A stretch of DNA of 64,000 nucleotides from positions 25,020,389-25,084,388 of the forward strand of contig CANTUZ010000005.1 of the NCBI GenBank assembly GCA_947846985.1, read 5' to 3'. Made by a program: the position numbers and the translations under genes. Positions within the stretch are counted from its first letter, which is position 1; each line of letters begins with the position of its first letter. Under the pieces are notes generated by a model, which saw only the letters and a list, made by a program, of their open reading frames with translations, searched no databases and had not been told where the DNA came from. Source of the DNA: Fratercula arctica (Eukaryota; Chordata; Aves; Charadriiformes; Alcidae). This document shows, one piece after another, positions 50,496-62,462 of this stretch.

Positions 50496-53320
50496 ACCTC
50501 CTCACTTCACTATATGAAGTCTTCAGTACACATTAGCATAAATACATGAGAATTGGCCGTCCCTATGTACTGAATTCTTTTCTATGGGTACTGGAGCCCC
50601 AAAATTAAGATCCTCCCACACTGCTTATGCAGCAGAACTGAGAGGAACTAAGTTCTAATTTTGGCATTTCCATACGCTTAGAGGAACAAGCACAGTGAAA
50701 CTGTGATGCCTTTGACAGCACAGTCCAGCTATGGATCCACAGACTTCCCACTCCACGCAAGCAGCCTCAGCAGAGATGCTGCTGTTTCGGGAGAAGGAGG
50801 GGTGTAATAGACCAGGAAGGATGCTGCTCTCAATCAGGGGGGAAGACTGGGGTCAACACTCTGGTTCTGAGGCTGGTCACTTCTCCCTCTTCTTCCCAGT
50901 TGTGTAATACAACACCAATGTCCTCCCTCCTGTTGGCCAGGCTGTGAGCAGGCACAGGAGGCGGCACTTGACCAGTGGTGTTTGCCACTCAGATACGTGT
51001 TTCTGCCCCCAGAGAGGAGACTGACTGGAAGCGTCTCATAAGCCAGGTCCACAGTCAGAAGTTGAAGTAGGTTTTCCTAAATAGCTAGGTATTTATGATA
51101 TTTAGGATATTGAATAGAGAAAACAAAATGGGTACTGATTTCATACAAAGGAAGACAAGTTGCAGACAAAATATGTGCATAGTTGTGGCCTGGACTCTTA
51201 AAGCCCAAAGGCCCCTCTGCCCTTTTGAAAAATCTTCCTACCCTTCTCCTATGTATTCTGCATCATGTAAGCTACAGTGCAAAACTTCTCTCCTGAACAA
51301 ATTACAGATAAGTGGCGAACATTCATGGAATGAGCTGAGGAGCGAATGAATATTCTAAAGGAAGTGTGTTTGTGGTATGTATTTATATGTGAGTTAAAGA
51401 GAACTGGAGAATTTACTCACTTTGTTTAGTCAGATCAAACTTTGCTTTGCTTTAGCAAGCAATATCTTGACATTAACAAAAAAAAACATTTTTCAGGCTT
51501 TTTAAGGATTACGTTCTGACAGTTGATTACTAGACTGTGCATTACTTGGAGATAATAGGCATAGATTTACTACAAGGTCTAAACTTCCTTGGGGACTCTC
51601 CTAATTTACTAAGGCATGAATGAAATGAATCATGTCTTTTACAGAAGTTTCTAGATGCATTATTAAATTAATTTCCCTTACAGAGGCTAGGCAATTTTAT
51701 TTGTTTAAAACAAAAGGAGTAAGGAAAAAAAAACAAACCTCAAACAACTAAGTAAAAATCTATACAAAATATTTATTGAGTACATAGCATTGAGAAAAAT
51801 TTAGTGAAAGAGATTTATCTTTACTGTGCATTTCAAGCAGTTTGCTGTCATTCTTCATGTTGCTTCCATTTGCCAACTACAATTGCCAAATGTTTTGAGA
51901 ATTATTAATTCCTAAATGAGAGTAATTTTTCCCAAAATCTGATCAGATGCTAAATTCCAGAGGTTTGTGCTTTCCCTACTGCAAGCATAACTCTATAGAC
52001 ACACAGTGCTCTCAGTGACTATACCCATACAATAGGGACCTGAATAGATGTCAGTCCCTTCAGATCATTCAGGTCCCTTTTAAGTGCAACACGTCTTTGC
52101 AGCCAACTCAGTATACTGTACAGTGCACTTATACACACGACGGATGTGTAGCTCCTGATAGAAAAAATAGTTTGAAAAAGCTGGAAATACGGCAGCAATA
52201 AACCATGCCCTATCTGGGATATTTTCAGCCAAATAAACATGCTTCATTCCCTACCGTGTCACTGTGTGTATTTCCACAGTTTTTGCATATCGTTAGCCAA
52301 TATAATGAATTTTTTCTTGTGATACGGTAACCGTATGCCAGATATCTGATATTTTCCAGATTGCCCAACACTGAATCTGCTTCTTTTCACACATACCATG
52401 GAAATGTTTTTTGCCTTGGTTACTTCACATGTTTCCTGATTTCCATCTCCTTCTGCTCCTTAAATGTAAGTTAGGCTCTTACCTAGACTCCCAGAACTCC
52501 TGTTGATTGATTTCATGGAGTAGTACAGACAACAATAGTGTAATCCAGTGGACAGAGGAACAAGAAACAACTTCAGGCTGGTCTCAGCTATGCAAGGAGA
52601 CAAAAAGGATAATATGTTGAATTCCAAAACATTCATATCTATCATCCCTGGGGCCAGGCTTCCAAAGAACAGGGAACTTAATACATTTCAAAGCAATTGC
52701 CTGACAGTGTGGCTGCCCATTGTGCTTCCTGCTCCCCCACACATTTCAAACACAAACTGGTCCTTGGGTTTTTTTGGTATTACGCTTCTAGAATATTTTT
52801 ATTATGAATACAGTACTGTGTAACAGCCCTGAGCAAGATCCTGGATTAACATTTTATAATAAAAATTAATTATGAGTAATAATAACAGAAAAGAGATGGG
52901 TGAAATAGTAATGCGTACCTTAGGGAAAACTGGTTCAACTTCATTTTGATCATGCAGTTGGAATTTATGAAGTGAGTGGGTATAATTTTGTGAAGTCAGC
53001 TAAAAAACAGTTAATCTTTATTTCATTGTGAAGGTTCATTTAAGAAAAAAAAAAAAAGAATGTTCTCACTTGAAGGAACCTCCCCTGCACTTGAGATTCA
53101 AGGGGACAAAAGAGCTTAATCACCAAGAAAGTATGGCTTCAAAGAATTCAGTTATGTATGCGTTATTCACAAAAACATAGTCAGCAATTTCATAAGGAAC
53201 CAGACAATTAAGAGAATTCAACAAAAACTCAATAGGGGCCCTTAGCAGAGGCAAAGACTGGATTTCTAAAAAGGTTCTGAGTCACAACTTCCCCAGCTGA
53301 TTTCTTCATGGGAAAGAAAT

Positions 53321-53583
53321 AGAAAGGGAGAGGGAGAGGGAGAGGGAGAGGGAGAGGGAGAAGGAGAAGGAGAAGGAGAAGGAGAAGGAGAAGGAGAAGG
53401 AGAAGGAGAAGGAGAAGGAAGGGAAGGGAAGGGAAGGGAAGGGAAGGGAAGGGAAGGGAAGGGAAGGGAAGGGAAGGGAAGGGAAGGGAAGGGAAGGGAA
53501 GGGAAGGGAAGGGAAGGGAAGGGAAGGGAAGGGAAGGGAAGGGAAGGGAAGGGAAGGGAAGGGAAGGGAAGGGAAGGGAAGGA
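53321..53583 (+). repeat. 263-base pure purine tract: (GGGAGA)n, (GGAGAA)n, (GGGAA)32
   Basis: No pyrimidine occurs on the plus strand from 53321 to 53583. Three related units follow each other: AGAGGG hexamers (about 53326-53360), GGAGAA hexamers (about 53359-53420) and exactly 32 GGGAA pentamers (53421-53580). The pentamer block contains the G3-N2 pattern needed for G-quadruplexes many times over, and the purine tract, with mirror symmetry within each block, could form triplex (H-) DNA. The order suggests successive expansion of mutated units. True length may exceed what was assembled. Confidence 0.97.
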
Positions 53584-54597
53584 TTAAGAAAAAAGTTATA
53601 GCAAAATTTCCTTACTGGAAGATCTATATCATGGAAACAGAAGATATTTGTCTAAATATGATATTCTGCACCTTTAGTTATACAGAAGAACAAACTACAA
53701 AATCTAAATATTTCATAAATTTAAATGATTGACTAGCTGTTTAGAAAAAATTCAGATGTTAAAAAGAAAATCAAAAGAAAAAAGCACTCATCTTTTCACA
53801 TTTGCATGATATTGTCCTCTTTCTAAAGCAATAGACATCAGAAAGAACACCATTCTGAGGGACATCATCCTTTGATTTCTTCTTGCTCTGACCATGAAAA
53901 CAATAACGGCATATGATTGAAGACTGATTGAAGATTGCTAAATTGTGACTGGGAATGTCGGGGTTGAGAGCTTGCCACAGTCACTCCTGGACTTTTCAGG
54001 TTATTGATGATGTGTGCACTTTGAATTTTAAGGACTGCAGAGTAATAGTCCTCTCCTCCCTGGATATAACTCTAAAGTAATTGCAACTGCTGCACACGAC
54101 CTGATGTTGCTAACATCAACTAGCAGGAATGGAGCCCTGCCTTAGAGATTAAATCATCAGAGATTCCAATGAGAAGAATCAAAATGACTAGTATGGAGAA
54201 GTGAAACAGATGAGCAAAATCTGCAGCAGGGAAAAAAGGTGTGTGTGTGGGGAGGAAGGAGACAAAAGATGTAGATGCCATTTGTCCCTTTCCTTTCAGA
54301 CCTTCTGCAGTCTAGCACAGTCTATGTGATACCCAATACATGGCGGGGTTTAACACTTTTAAAAGCCTAATTTCAATGATCTCTAATTATCATGACTGAG
54401 GCATCTTATTCAGATGGACATGGACTCCTGGATAATGCTGGGTTTTTTTAGAATATTCTGACTATTGTCTAATTGTGCGTGGCTTTGTTGTTCTTTTGCC
54501 AGAACAGGTATTCTTAACTCAGAAGCCCACCAGGACAACTTTTGACTTCATTACGTTGGGTGTCTAGCATTGAAAGTAGAAACTTTAGTTTTGGCTA
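53584..54597. other. Unique sequence, no gene seen
   Basis: Nothing recognised apart from a short GT-rich patch near 54240. Confidence 0.6.
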
Positions 54598-55058
54598 TGT
54601 GTGTAGTTCTGGAATCCTCAGTATAAGATATGGATTTATTGCACTGAGTCCAACAACGAGCCGTGAAGATTAAGGAACTGTAGCATCTTTTGCATGAGAG
54701 CCAGAGAGAGCTGAGTCTGCCCAACTTGGATAAGGGAAGGCTTGAGGGGGATCTTACTGATATGTATAAATACCTGATGGAAGAGAATGAATAAGAGGGA
54801 GCCAGACTCTTCTCAGTAGTGTCCAGTGAAAGGACAAGAGGCAAAAGGCACAAACTAAAATGCATGAGATTTCATCTGAACACAAGAAAACGCTTCTTTC
54901 ACTGTGAAGGTGAACACTAGAACAGGTTGCCCTGCCGGGTTGTGGAGTCTCCATCTGCGGACATATTCAAAACACAACTGAACACTGTCCTGGGCAACCT
55001 ACTTTTGCTGGTTGAACACAATCTCAAGAGGAACCCTCCAACCTCATCAGTTCTGTGT
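54598..55058 (+). mobile_element. CR1 LINE 3' half fragment
   Basis: Plus-strand CR1 with worn ORF2 C-terminal coding and a complete 3' end. Landmarks in order: 'agttctggaatcctcagta', 'gggggatcttactgatatgt' with 'ataaatacctgatgg', 'ccagtgaaaggacaagaggc', 'gttgtggagtctccatctg', 'ctgggcaacc' and 'aaccctccaacctcatcag' then TTCTGTG. Stops and indels throughout. This is a different and older subtype from the copies at 57.1 and 60.4 kb. Confidence 0.9.
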
Positions 55059-57122
55059 TTAGTGTACCCACCAAAACAAGCATATTCACACAACATACAT
55101 TTTTCTCATACATGAATGTTTCAGGATGCATTAAACAAGGAAGACGCAGAAAATTTATTTCAATTTATTCTTTCCACAAAACCATTGTGAATAACAAACA
55201 CAAGCTGTAGGTATTTTTTAGCAGTCTTCTAAGAAGTATTCAAGCCTGAAGTGTCTCCAGTGTCTGTATCTCCACAACTCAGGAAGACAGGTGTTAACTT
55301 TGCCTTTCCCCTCAATATGTATGGTAGATGATAGAATGGATATGGGAGGTAGAGAACAAAAACAAAAGCCAAAAAGTATGACATAACAAGTAGGAGCTAA
55401 AGTCCAAGCTATTTTTTTTAATATTATTATTTCTGGAGTAGAAATAAGGCTAAAGCCAAACTGAATTATACTAGGAAGTATATTTGAAGGTCAACATTTT
55501 ACACAGGTACAGACAGACACACAAACACATACATCATAAATATCAGGGTAAAGATGTTTTCTGTGAAATAATTGAGAGCTGATAAATGGGCTGACACATT
55601 CCTGTCACCATTCTCTTCAACACATAAATGCAGACTATTCCATTTTACATAATTATGGGTGATTATGCTTTTAAAAAGTCCCCTGGATTTAATATGCTTT
55701 AAATTTAAAATGACTTAAATATTGTAAGTTTTAAAATATGCCTATTGCTTTTGACCAAAAAATATTATTCCTCTGTCTCTGTACTTCGCATTTTTAAATG
55801 ATTTGTATGTTTAAATAGATAAGTTTTTTATAGTTGGTATTATTTTTATGAGTCATAAAATCTACATTTTAAGACCCTGTTTCAGCAAGATACTTCCCTA
55901 TACTCCTACTATTAAACTTGTGAGAATTCCTGTGACATTAGTTTTTCAAGAAAATATTTAAGCTATTTCTCACTTAAAGCAATAGCAAGATATGTGATAA
56001 CCAAATTATCACCTTTTCAAATACAGATTTTCACCACAATTGCTAAACAATGAAAAAGTTAAATTAAATGTGTTCTTCAGGTTAATAACTGTCTGAATTT
56101 GGAGAAAACATTTCTGGCCCCACCCTTTCAGAAAAACACCACAAAATTAGCAGGGAGTTATTTAGTTAGATTATAGATTTCAGTCACTAATTTTCTGAAA
56201 ATTAGTGCAAAAAAAGTCTAAGTTCTGATATTTACAGGCACTTCTTAGAAAAAAGAGGCGAGTCAATGAAAATGAAGATGACAAAATAGTTTCAGATCTT
56301 GCAGTGATATTGTTTGAAACTACAAATTTGAGATCAGGATATATGCTACCAGACACTAAGAAATATGGACACAGAATAGAAAAGGCTTAACTAAAAAGTA
56401 AAATTACTGAACAGGAAATTGGTTCTGTTTTACCTCAAACCACGACAAGTATTTCAATATCAAGCCTTCCAACATCAAACCTTTCATCATATCATTCATA
56501 ATTCAATGCTTAATACAATAGTTTTGAAACTATTGAAACTACTTGAAACGAGTATTTGCAAATAATCATACAACAGAAAAAAAAAAAAACAGAAAAAAAT
56601 ATTATTGTAGAAAATTATTTGATATTAATTTTTTTTAATATTTCTAATGGGAGTATTATGGGCACTCTTGAATCGGGTACAGGCTAAGATGTTAAATTTT
56701 AATAAATTACTACTTGGTGATTGTCAGTTTCACATAGCATCAGTTTCTGGAAGTTTGAAGTGGGAAAAATGATGGGAAATAGGGTTGGATAGGTTCACCT
56801 ATTTTTTGGAATTTTTTCGTTCACCTGTTTTTTGGAATAAAAATGGTTTATGGAATAAAATATGATTTATGGAGTAAACCATAGTTTTAGACAGTCTTTG
56901 AGTGGTTGTGACCACCTTGAATGGTCCAAGAATACCAGTATCCCCATAATACTCATCATTTACATATTCCAGTAAACTTGCTAAAGTAATTAAGTCTAAC
57001 AAACATAAAAGACCAAGTGTGATAGTTATGCTGTACCACAGAAAGACAGCAGAAGTTCTCAAGGCCATCATTCCCATGTCCACCAGTAGCAAAGAGGTGC
57101 TAAACAAGAACAAAAAAAAAAT
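55059..57122. other. AT-rich unique sequence, no gene seen
   Basis: No gene or recognisable repeat. A minus-strand frame of 104 codons (56799-57113) begins with leucine-rich sequence but has no domain or exon signals I trust. Confidence 0.6.
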
Positions 57123-57434
57123 ATTGGGGCCTACAGGAGAGATGGGTGGTTCTCTTTATCAGGGAGTGTGGTGATAGGACGAGGGGTAACGGTTTTAAAC
57201 TGAAAGAGGGGAGATTTAGATTAGATATTAGGAAGAAATTCTTTACTGTCAGAGTGGTGAGACATTGGAACAGGATGTCCAGAGAAGCTGTGGATGTCCC
57301 ATCCCTGGAAGTGCTCAAGACCAGGCTGAATGGGGCTTTGAGTCTATTGGGAGGTGTCCCTGGCCATGGCAGGGGGGTTAGAACAAGACGATCTGTAAGG
57401 TCCCTTCCAACTCAAACCATTCTATGGTTCTATG
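57123..57434 (+). mobile_element. CR1 LINE 3' end fragment, low divergence
   Basis: Begins in the last ORF2 codons ('ggggcctacaggagagatgg'), which still read openly to the end of ORF2 (DRTRGNGFKLKEGRFRLDI, then VRHWNRMSRE). Continues through the 3' non-coding region ('ggaggtgtccctggccatgg') to 'ggtcccttccaactcaaacc' and ATTCTATGGTTCTATGA. The terminal octamers are intact. This is among the youngest-looking CR1 copies in the window. Confidence 0.95.
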
Positions 57435-57809
57435 AGCTTTGAATTAGATTAATACAGGGCAAAGCACAAACAATGACACAGTCTCCTTTTGTATCTTTAA
57501 CATGAACCTTCAGAACAGACAATGTCACCACTAATATCACATATTCAGTGATAATGAACTAAAATTTAGTTAGAAAATTTACTGCTGAAGCACATGAATC
57601 TTAAGACACCCTGCCTCTGCTGCCAAATTTGAAAGACATTTTCAGTTCCAGCTGGTTATAAATCTTTTAATTTCCATTTCTAGATTTATTCCTGAGTCTC
57701 TCATATACTTTTATTTGATCAGGTATCCATGCTGTCTTTCAGGTTTAAACATTTTTTTCCTTCCTTCACATCTACACCTGAATGCATTAATCTGTATCAA
57801 ATTCCTTCT
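57435..57809. other. Unique sequence, no gene seen
   Basis: Nothing recognised. Confidence 0.55.
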
Positions 57810-58510
57810 CATTTTTTTTCTAGCTTAGGATGAATAAGCCAAGTTCTAAATCTCTCTTGCCAAGATAAATATTGCATTCCCCTAATCACCATAATAGTTA
57901 TTTTCTACACCTGCTCCTTTATTGTGCTCATCTTTCTTGAAAATAGGTGACCAGAACTGTATGCAGTATTCTGAACAAGGTTTTAATCAGTCTTGTAAAA
58001 TGAAATTAGTATTAACCTGTGTCTGCTAAAAAAACATTGCTCAATCTTTTCCAGAATTTCACTATACTTTTTCAGTACTTAAGCACAGTAGCCATTCAGT
58101 CTCTTGGTAGGTCCCAGGTTTAAAAAATAAATAAATTATTTTTGTCCTTAAATTTATGTTTTATGTAATCTCATTGAATTTCAATTACTTCAGTTGCTAA
58201 TGACAAACAGAATACGTTTCAGTCCTTCTTCACATTGATAATATTTCCTTGTGTTGTCGCTCGCAAATTCTGTGAATGTATACCTAAGCCTTTCCTGTAA
58301 TGTGCTCATCCCAAAGCAGATTCCTGTATTTTTAAAGGATTTGTCTCCATTCTAATAACTGAGCTCTGCATATGACTGGTTATTTTCTTCCTGCAGCCAA
58401 GTTCATACCCACTTTGTAAATCCTGCATTAATCTTCATCACCTCCACATCCATAGTAATTTTTAACTTTTTTAAAAGTCCACAACTTTACTTAAGTCTAA
58501 GTAGACTAAA
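57810..58510 (-). mobile_element. Ancient CR1/L3-like LINE remnant
   Basis: The plus strand carries phrases typical of the complement of old CR1-clade ORF2 and 3' regions: 'ggtgaccagaactgtatgc' with 'agtattctgaacaaggtttt', 'aagcacagtagccattcagt', 'tgtgaatgtatacctaagcc', and 'gttcatacccactttgtaaa' with 'tcctgcattaatcttcatcacctc'. Highly diverged, no coding frame left, ends uncertain. It may consist of two separate old fragments. Confidence 0.5.
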
Positions 58511-60356
58511 CCTTTTGCATTGTCATTTTAGAAATAAAAAGAAAAAAAGTTTCTAACATTCTTCAGTAAAACCTGTGGAAAATTTGCCCATTTTCCATGG
58601 CCTCTATAATCATAATTTTACTTCTGTAAAACCTCAAGATTATTCATATTATTGAAACTGACAACTACAGAATTTAAACTGAGTTTTGTTACCTTAATGA
58701 GCAGGAATATTGAATTTGCTATTTTCCAGCTTAAAGGTAATACTGTTAATGGATTCAGGTTCTATAGATTCATTAAAAATCATGAAGCCCTCCTAAACCT
58801 TAATTTCTCTAAGCAATATCCCCAAACGAGCACAGTCATCCCATTCTGGGATTATTATATAGGTATACTAGATCAACTCTGAGTATATTTGTCAGCATCC
58901 TTTGTCTCCTCATAAATAAAAGGTGCGTGAAAGCAACTATGAAGATTCTTTCCAATTTGCTTATAGATGTATCTTCTTTCTTCTATTCAGCTATTTTTTT
59001 TAGCAACAGCTCCTCAGTTACTATAAGCCTCCCTCAGTTGCTGTGGTTTTCTGATTATCTACCTTAAGGTCTTTTTTTTGTCACTAAGTGATCCTGAGTT
59101 TTCTCCTCTCTCAAATGATTGAGTTTTCTTGGGCTCTGGACCTAAGCATAGAAGAAATTTCTTTTTTTTTTTTTTTTTTTTTTCCTGTTGTCTGCTTTTT
59201 ATACCTCCAAGTTGTTCTCAGAAATCTGATTCTTTCACACATCTTTATTTTTTGATACAAAATATCAGTCTCCTGCATGTTTTTTACAAGTACCCACAAA
59301 TCATTAGTTTTATGGTCAGTTTCATCTCTTCTTTTCCCCTCTATCGCATCTCTCAAATATCACCTCAAATGCATTATTGTCTTCAATTGAGTTTTCTGCC
59401 CCTGAATCTTCACATCTAAGTGCTGTAATATATTTTACTTTATATAAGTAATTTGCCTCAGATCAACCTATTATATAAGGATATCTATTGCATTTTTACT
59501 CTGCACTGTCATCATCATTCCCTGTATCAAAGTTGTTATCTCTCTTATTTATCTTTAGTAGAAGGGTAAGATTGGTACTGAACCATCTCTATTATCTGCC
59601 ATACAAACTGATTGTTAGGGCTCAAGAGGTTTACTTTTAAAACCCAGTAGCTAAACAAGTCTTTCCTTCTAAGGTATAGTCAGAGACTGAGATTAGTCCC
59701 ACACCTCTGAGTTCAAAGAACTTTCTCATCCTTCAAACCACACCTTACAAAAAGTCTCCACAAAATGCAGGTAGGAATATTATTACTGGATGGATAGATA
59801 TAAATGCAGTTGCACTGGTGAAACAGGATTGTTACAGCCTTGCTTTGGCCAACAGCTTGATATCAATGCACTGAGCGTGGTCAGCTGTGGCTAACAAGAC
59901 AATGCAAATAAGAACTTGGTGTAAATAGCAATGACACAAGAGTAATAGCTGAAACTTCTGGAAAGTTGTACCATGATTTCATAGTGTGCAGATCTGACTG
60001 ACAGCCCATGCCGACATTGGGCTAGTATGATGTTCACCAGTATAGATCAGAGGAGCGTCATTGTGCTGATGCCCAAGCTGGTGTAGAAGCAGAGTGCCCA
60101 AGGTGGAAACATCACATGTTGAAGCCAAGCCATTGCTGAAAAGCCTGACAATGAGACAGGTCAGAGGACTTATTACTTTCCCCAGGTTCAACTGCACCTT
60201 CATTGGGTGGTGAAAAGAGTAGTCCCAGCAAATAATATGTGGGTGTGCACTTGAGCTTTTGAGTGAGTGAGAAGCTTTTCCTAACATAGCCCATCACTTG
60301 CTTCATCTACTTAGTAAATTGAGTTTGGTAGTATCCATTGTGGGGCATTCTTTTTC
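58511..60356. other. Unique sequence, no gene seen
   Basis: Contains a run of 22 T at 59162-59183. The part 59820-60350 is less AT-rich than its surroundings and holds an unrecognised 102-codon minus-strand frame (59979-60287). I cannot assign it to a repeat or a gene. Confidence 0.5.
59162..59183 (+). repeat. Poly(T) run, 22 T
   Basis: Uninterrupted run of 22 T. Confidence 0.92.
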
Positions 60357-61618
60357 ACAGAATCATAGAATAGTTTGGGTTGGAAGGGACCCTTAAATGT
60401 CACCCACTCCAACCTCCCCTGAAACGAGCAGGGACATCTTCAACTACATCAGGCTGCTCAGAGCCCCGTCCAACCTGACCTTGAATGTTTCCAGAGATGG
60501 CGCATCTACCACCGCTCTGGGAAACCTGTTCCAGTGCTTCACCACCCTCATTGCAAATACTTTCTCCGTTATATCTAGTTGAAATCCACCCTTTTTTAGT
60601 TTTAAACCATTACCCCTTGTCCTGACATTACAGGCCTTGGTAAAAAGTCTCTCTCTCATAAGTCTTTCTTATAAGCCCCTTTTATATGGAAAGGCCACGC
60701 TAAGATCTCTGCAGACCCTTCATTTCTCCAGGCTGAACAACCCCAGCTCTCTCAGTGTGTCCTCACAGGAGAGGTGTTCCAGCCCTCTGATCATTTTTGT
60801 GGCCCTCCTGGGGACCCGCTCCAACAGGTCCATATCTTTCCTGCACTGAGGGCTCCAGAGCTGGACACAGTACTTCAGGAGATATCTTACCAGAGCAGAG
60901 TAGAGGGGCAGAATCACCTCCCTTGACCTGCTGGCACACTTCTTTTGATGCAGCCCAGGGTACAGTTGGCTTTCTGGGCTGTGAGTGCACACTGCCAGCT
61001 CATGTTGAGCTTTTCACTCACGAGTACCCCCAAGTCCTTGTTGGCAGGGATGCTCTTAATCCCTCCATTCCCCATCATGTACTAATGCTGAGGGTTGCCC
61101 CTGACCCAGGCGTAGGACCTTGCACTTGGCCTTGTTGAACCTCATAAGGTTCACATGGGCCCACTTCTCAAGCTTGTCCAGGTCCTTCTGAATGGCGTCC
61201 CACCCCTCAGGCGTGTCAACCACACCACTCAGCTTGGTGTCATCTGCAGACTTGCTGAGGATGCACTCAATCCCACTGTCTATGTCATTGATAAAGATAT
61301 TAAAACAGCTTTGGTCCTGATACGGACCCCTGAGGGACACCACTCATCACTGATCTCCATCTGGACATTGAGCTGTTAACCACTACACTCTGAATGTGAC
61401 CATCCAGCCAACTCTCCATCCATTGAACAGTCCATCCATGAAATCCATATCTCTCCGGTTTAGAGAGAAAGATGTCATGGGGGACTGTGTCAAAGGCCTT
61501 ACATAAGTCCAGATAGATGGCATCTGTGGCTCTTCCCTTGTCCACTGACGTAGTCACTCCATCATAGAAGGCTGTTAGATTGGTGAGGCAGTTGTTCTGT
61601 GTGACAACTGCCAAAGAA
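60357..61618 (-). mobile_element. CR1 LINE, 5'-truncated, with broken reverse transcriptase
   Basis: The longest CR1 in the window, about 1.26 kb, with its 3' end at 60357 ('agaatcatagaatagtttgg') and 5' truncation near 61618. Read on the minus strand it encodes the CR1 ORF2 RT from just before palm motif A ([15 protein letters not shown]) through the 'SGVPQGS' motif, motif C as SADDTKLSG (the family's catalytic pair of aspartates is present; the preceding residue is Ser rather than Phe), '[14 protein letters not shown]', and the C-terminal region ([15 protein letters not shown], then GNGLKLKKGGF) to the 3' non-coding region. At least two frameshifts break the frame, one between 'SGVPQGS' and motif C. 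It is a dead copy of fairly low divergence. Confidence 0.95.
61056..61614 (-). pseudogene. CR1 ORF2 reverse transcriptase fragment, frameshifted
   Basis: Two overlapping minus-strand frames (61300-61614 and 61056-61343) together carry RT palm motifs A, B and C of the CR1 non-LTR retrotransposon enzyme, which makes DNA from its own RNA at a nicked target. Motif A reads KAFDTVPHD, motif [12 protein letters not shown], motif C SADDTKL. The two frames are offset, so one frameshift lies near 61.30-61.34 kb. The N-terminal endonuclease and most of the fingers are missing by 5' truncation. No start codon in either frame is meaningful. Confidence 0.9.
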
Positions 61619-62215
61619 ACAACAGTGATTCCTTACCTCTTCAGTTTGTAGATTTTAAAACACTGCTTGATAGCTTTTTGGTCTATGATATGTTCACAAA
61701 AGGAATAACTCAAGCAGGATCCTACATAATTTCCCCAATATTGATTTGTATAGCTGTCACATGGGCACATTAAATACAAAATCTAGAGACATCACAAGGC
61801 ATCCTTGCCCCACAAGTTGCCCATGCTTATTCAACCAAGTTCACCATGGAAGACACTTTCTTTCACAGTTTATAAAATTCTTTAAGAATTTTGAGAAATT
61901 GCTCCCTTACTGCCTGTGGTTGGGCAACTGTCTCGTGGTTGTACTAGGTGAGCCTTCAAAATACTACAATAAAATAATCCAGGGTCTGTATGATAAGCTT
62001 TAGAGAGAACATTCATCAGGGCAAAAATTTGATAAAGAATTGATTCTAAGCAAGGAGCTGCCATTTATCACGTTTTGAGTCATAAGCTGATAAAATTGAG
62101 AAAAAAATAACTGTATCATGCATCTACTTAAAGAAGATTTTAAGGATACTCTAAAGAAGACAAAATGGTAAAAAGTTGGTTTAATAGATGATTTCTGGAT
62201 TTAGAAAAAAAAGTT
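61619..62215. other. Unique AT-rich sequence between CR1 and the provirus, no gene seen
   Basis: Nothing recognised. If the LTR's missing U3 were present it would lie here, but I see no matching start (no TGTCC...-type terminus) and no CpG-rich tract. Confidence 0.5.
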
Positions 62216-62454
62216 CTGTGTGTGTCAGAAACAGTATGCCTCAAATTGCATTGATAAGTGTCATCCGTATTCGCGTCTGTATATTTCTCTGTCGGTGTTA
62301 TTGTTGTTGTTTTCTTGTTCCCTTTGCTGTTCTGTTAAACTGCCTTTGTCTCAACCCAAGAGTTTTGCCTTTTTCTTTTGATCCTTCCCGTACTGGGAAG
62401 CGCTGGGCGAGCGACACGTGGTTCTTTGTTGCCATCTGAGGCCAAACCACGACA
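62216..62454 (+). repeat. 5' LTR, short or truncated (R-U5-like part)
   Basis: The right end is firm: CCAAACCACGACA, the CA-terminated end of avian ERVK LTRs, 8 bp before the primer binding site. Leftward, matches to that LTR type continue through 'tctcaacccaagagttttgc', 'ctgttctgttaaactg' (the place where other members have an ATTAAA-type poly(A) signal) and 'ggtgttattgttgttgtttt', then weaken near 'aaattgcattg' at about 62240. The first roughly 300 bp expected for U3 are not recognisable. Either U3 is lost, this subfamily has a short LTR starting near the TGTGTGTC at 62219, or U3 has diverged beyond recognition by eye. Confidence 0.7.
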
Positions 62455-62462
62455 GTCCTTTT

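Larger units (their letters stand above)
46961..53320. other. Unique sequence, no gene seen
   Basis: No gene is supported. It holds a run of 27 A at 47344-47370, a 22-bp perfect palindrome at 48124-48145 and a run of 21 T at 50475-50495. The longest frame (176 codons, minus strand, 47184-47714) reads through the poly(A) run as polyphenylalanine and has no recognisable domain. The stretch 48590-48830 may be a conserved non-coding element. Confidence 0.55.

Noticed and set aside
60763..60990. Second minus-strand frame over the CR1 ORF2 end
   Set aside because: It is a frame-shifted shadow of the true CR1 ORF2 frame at 60720-60992; the same pattern occurs at 45683-45913.
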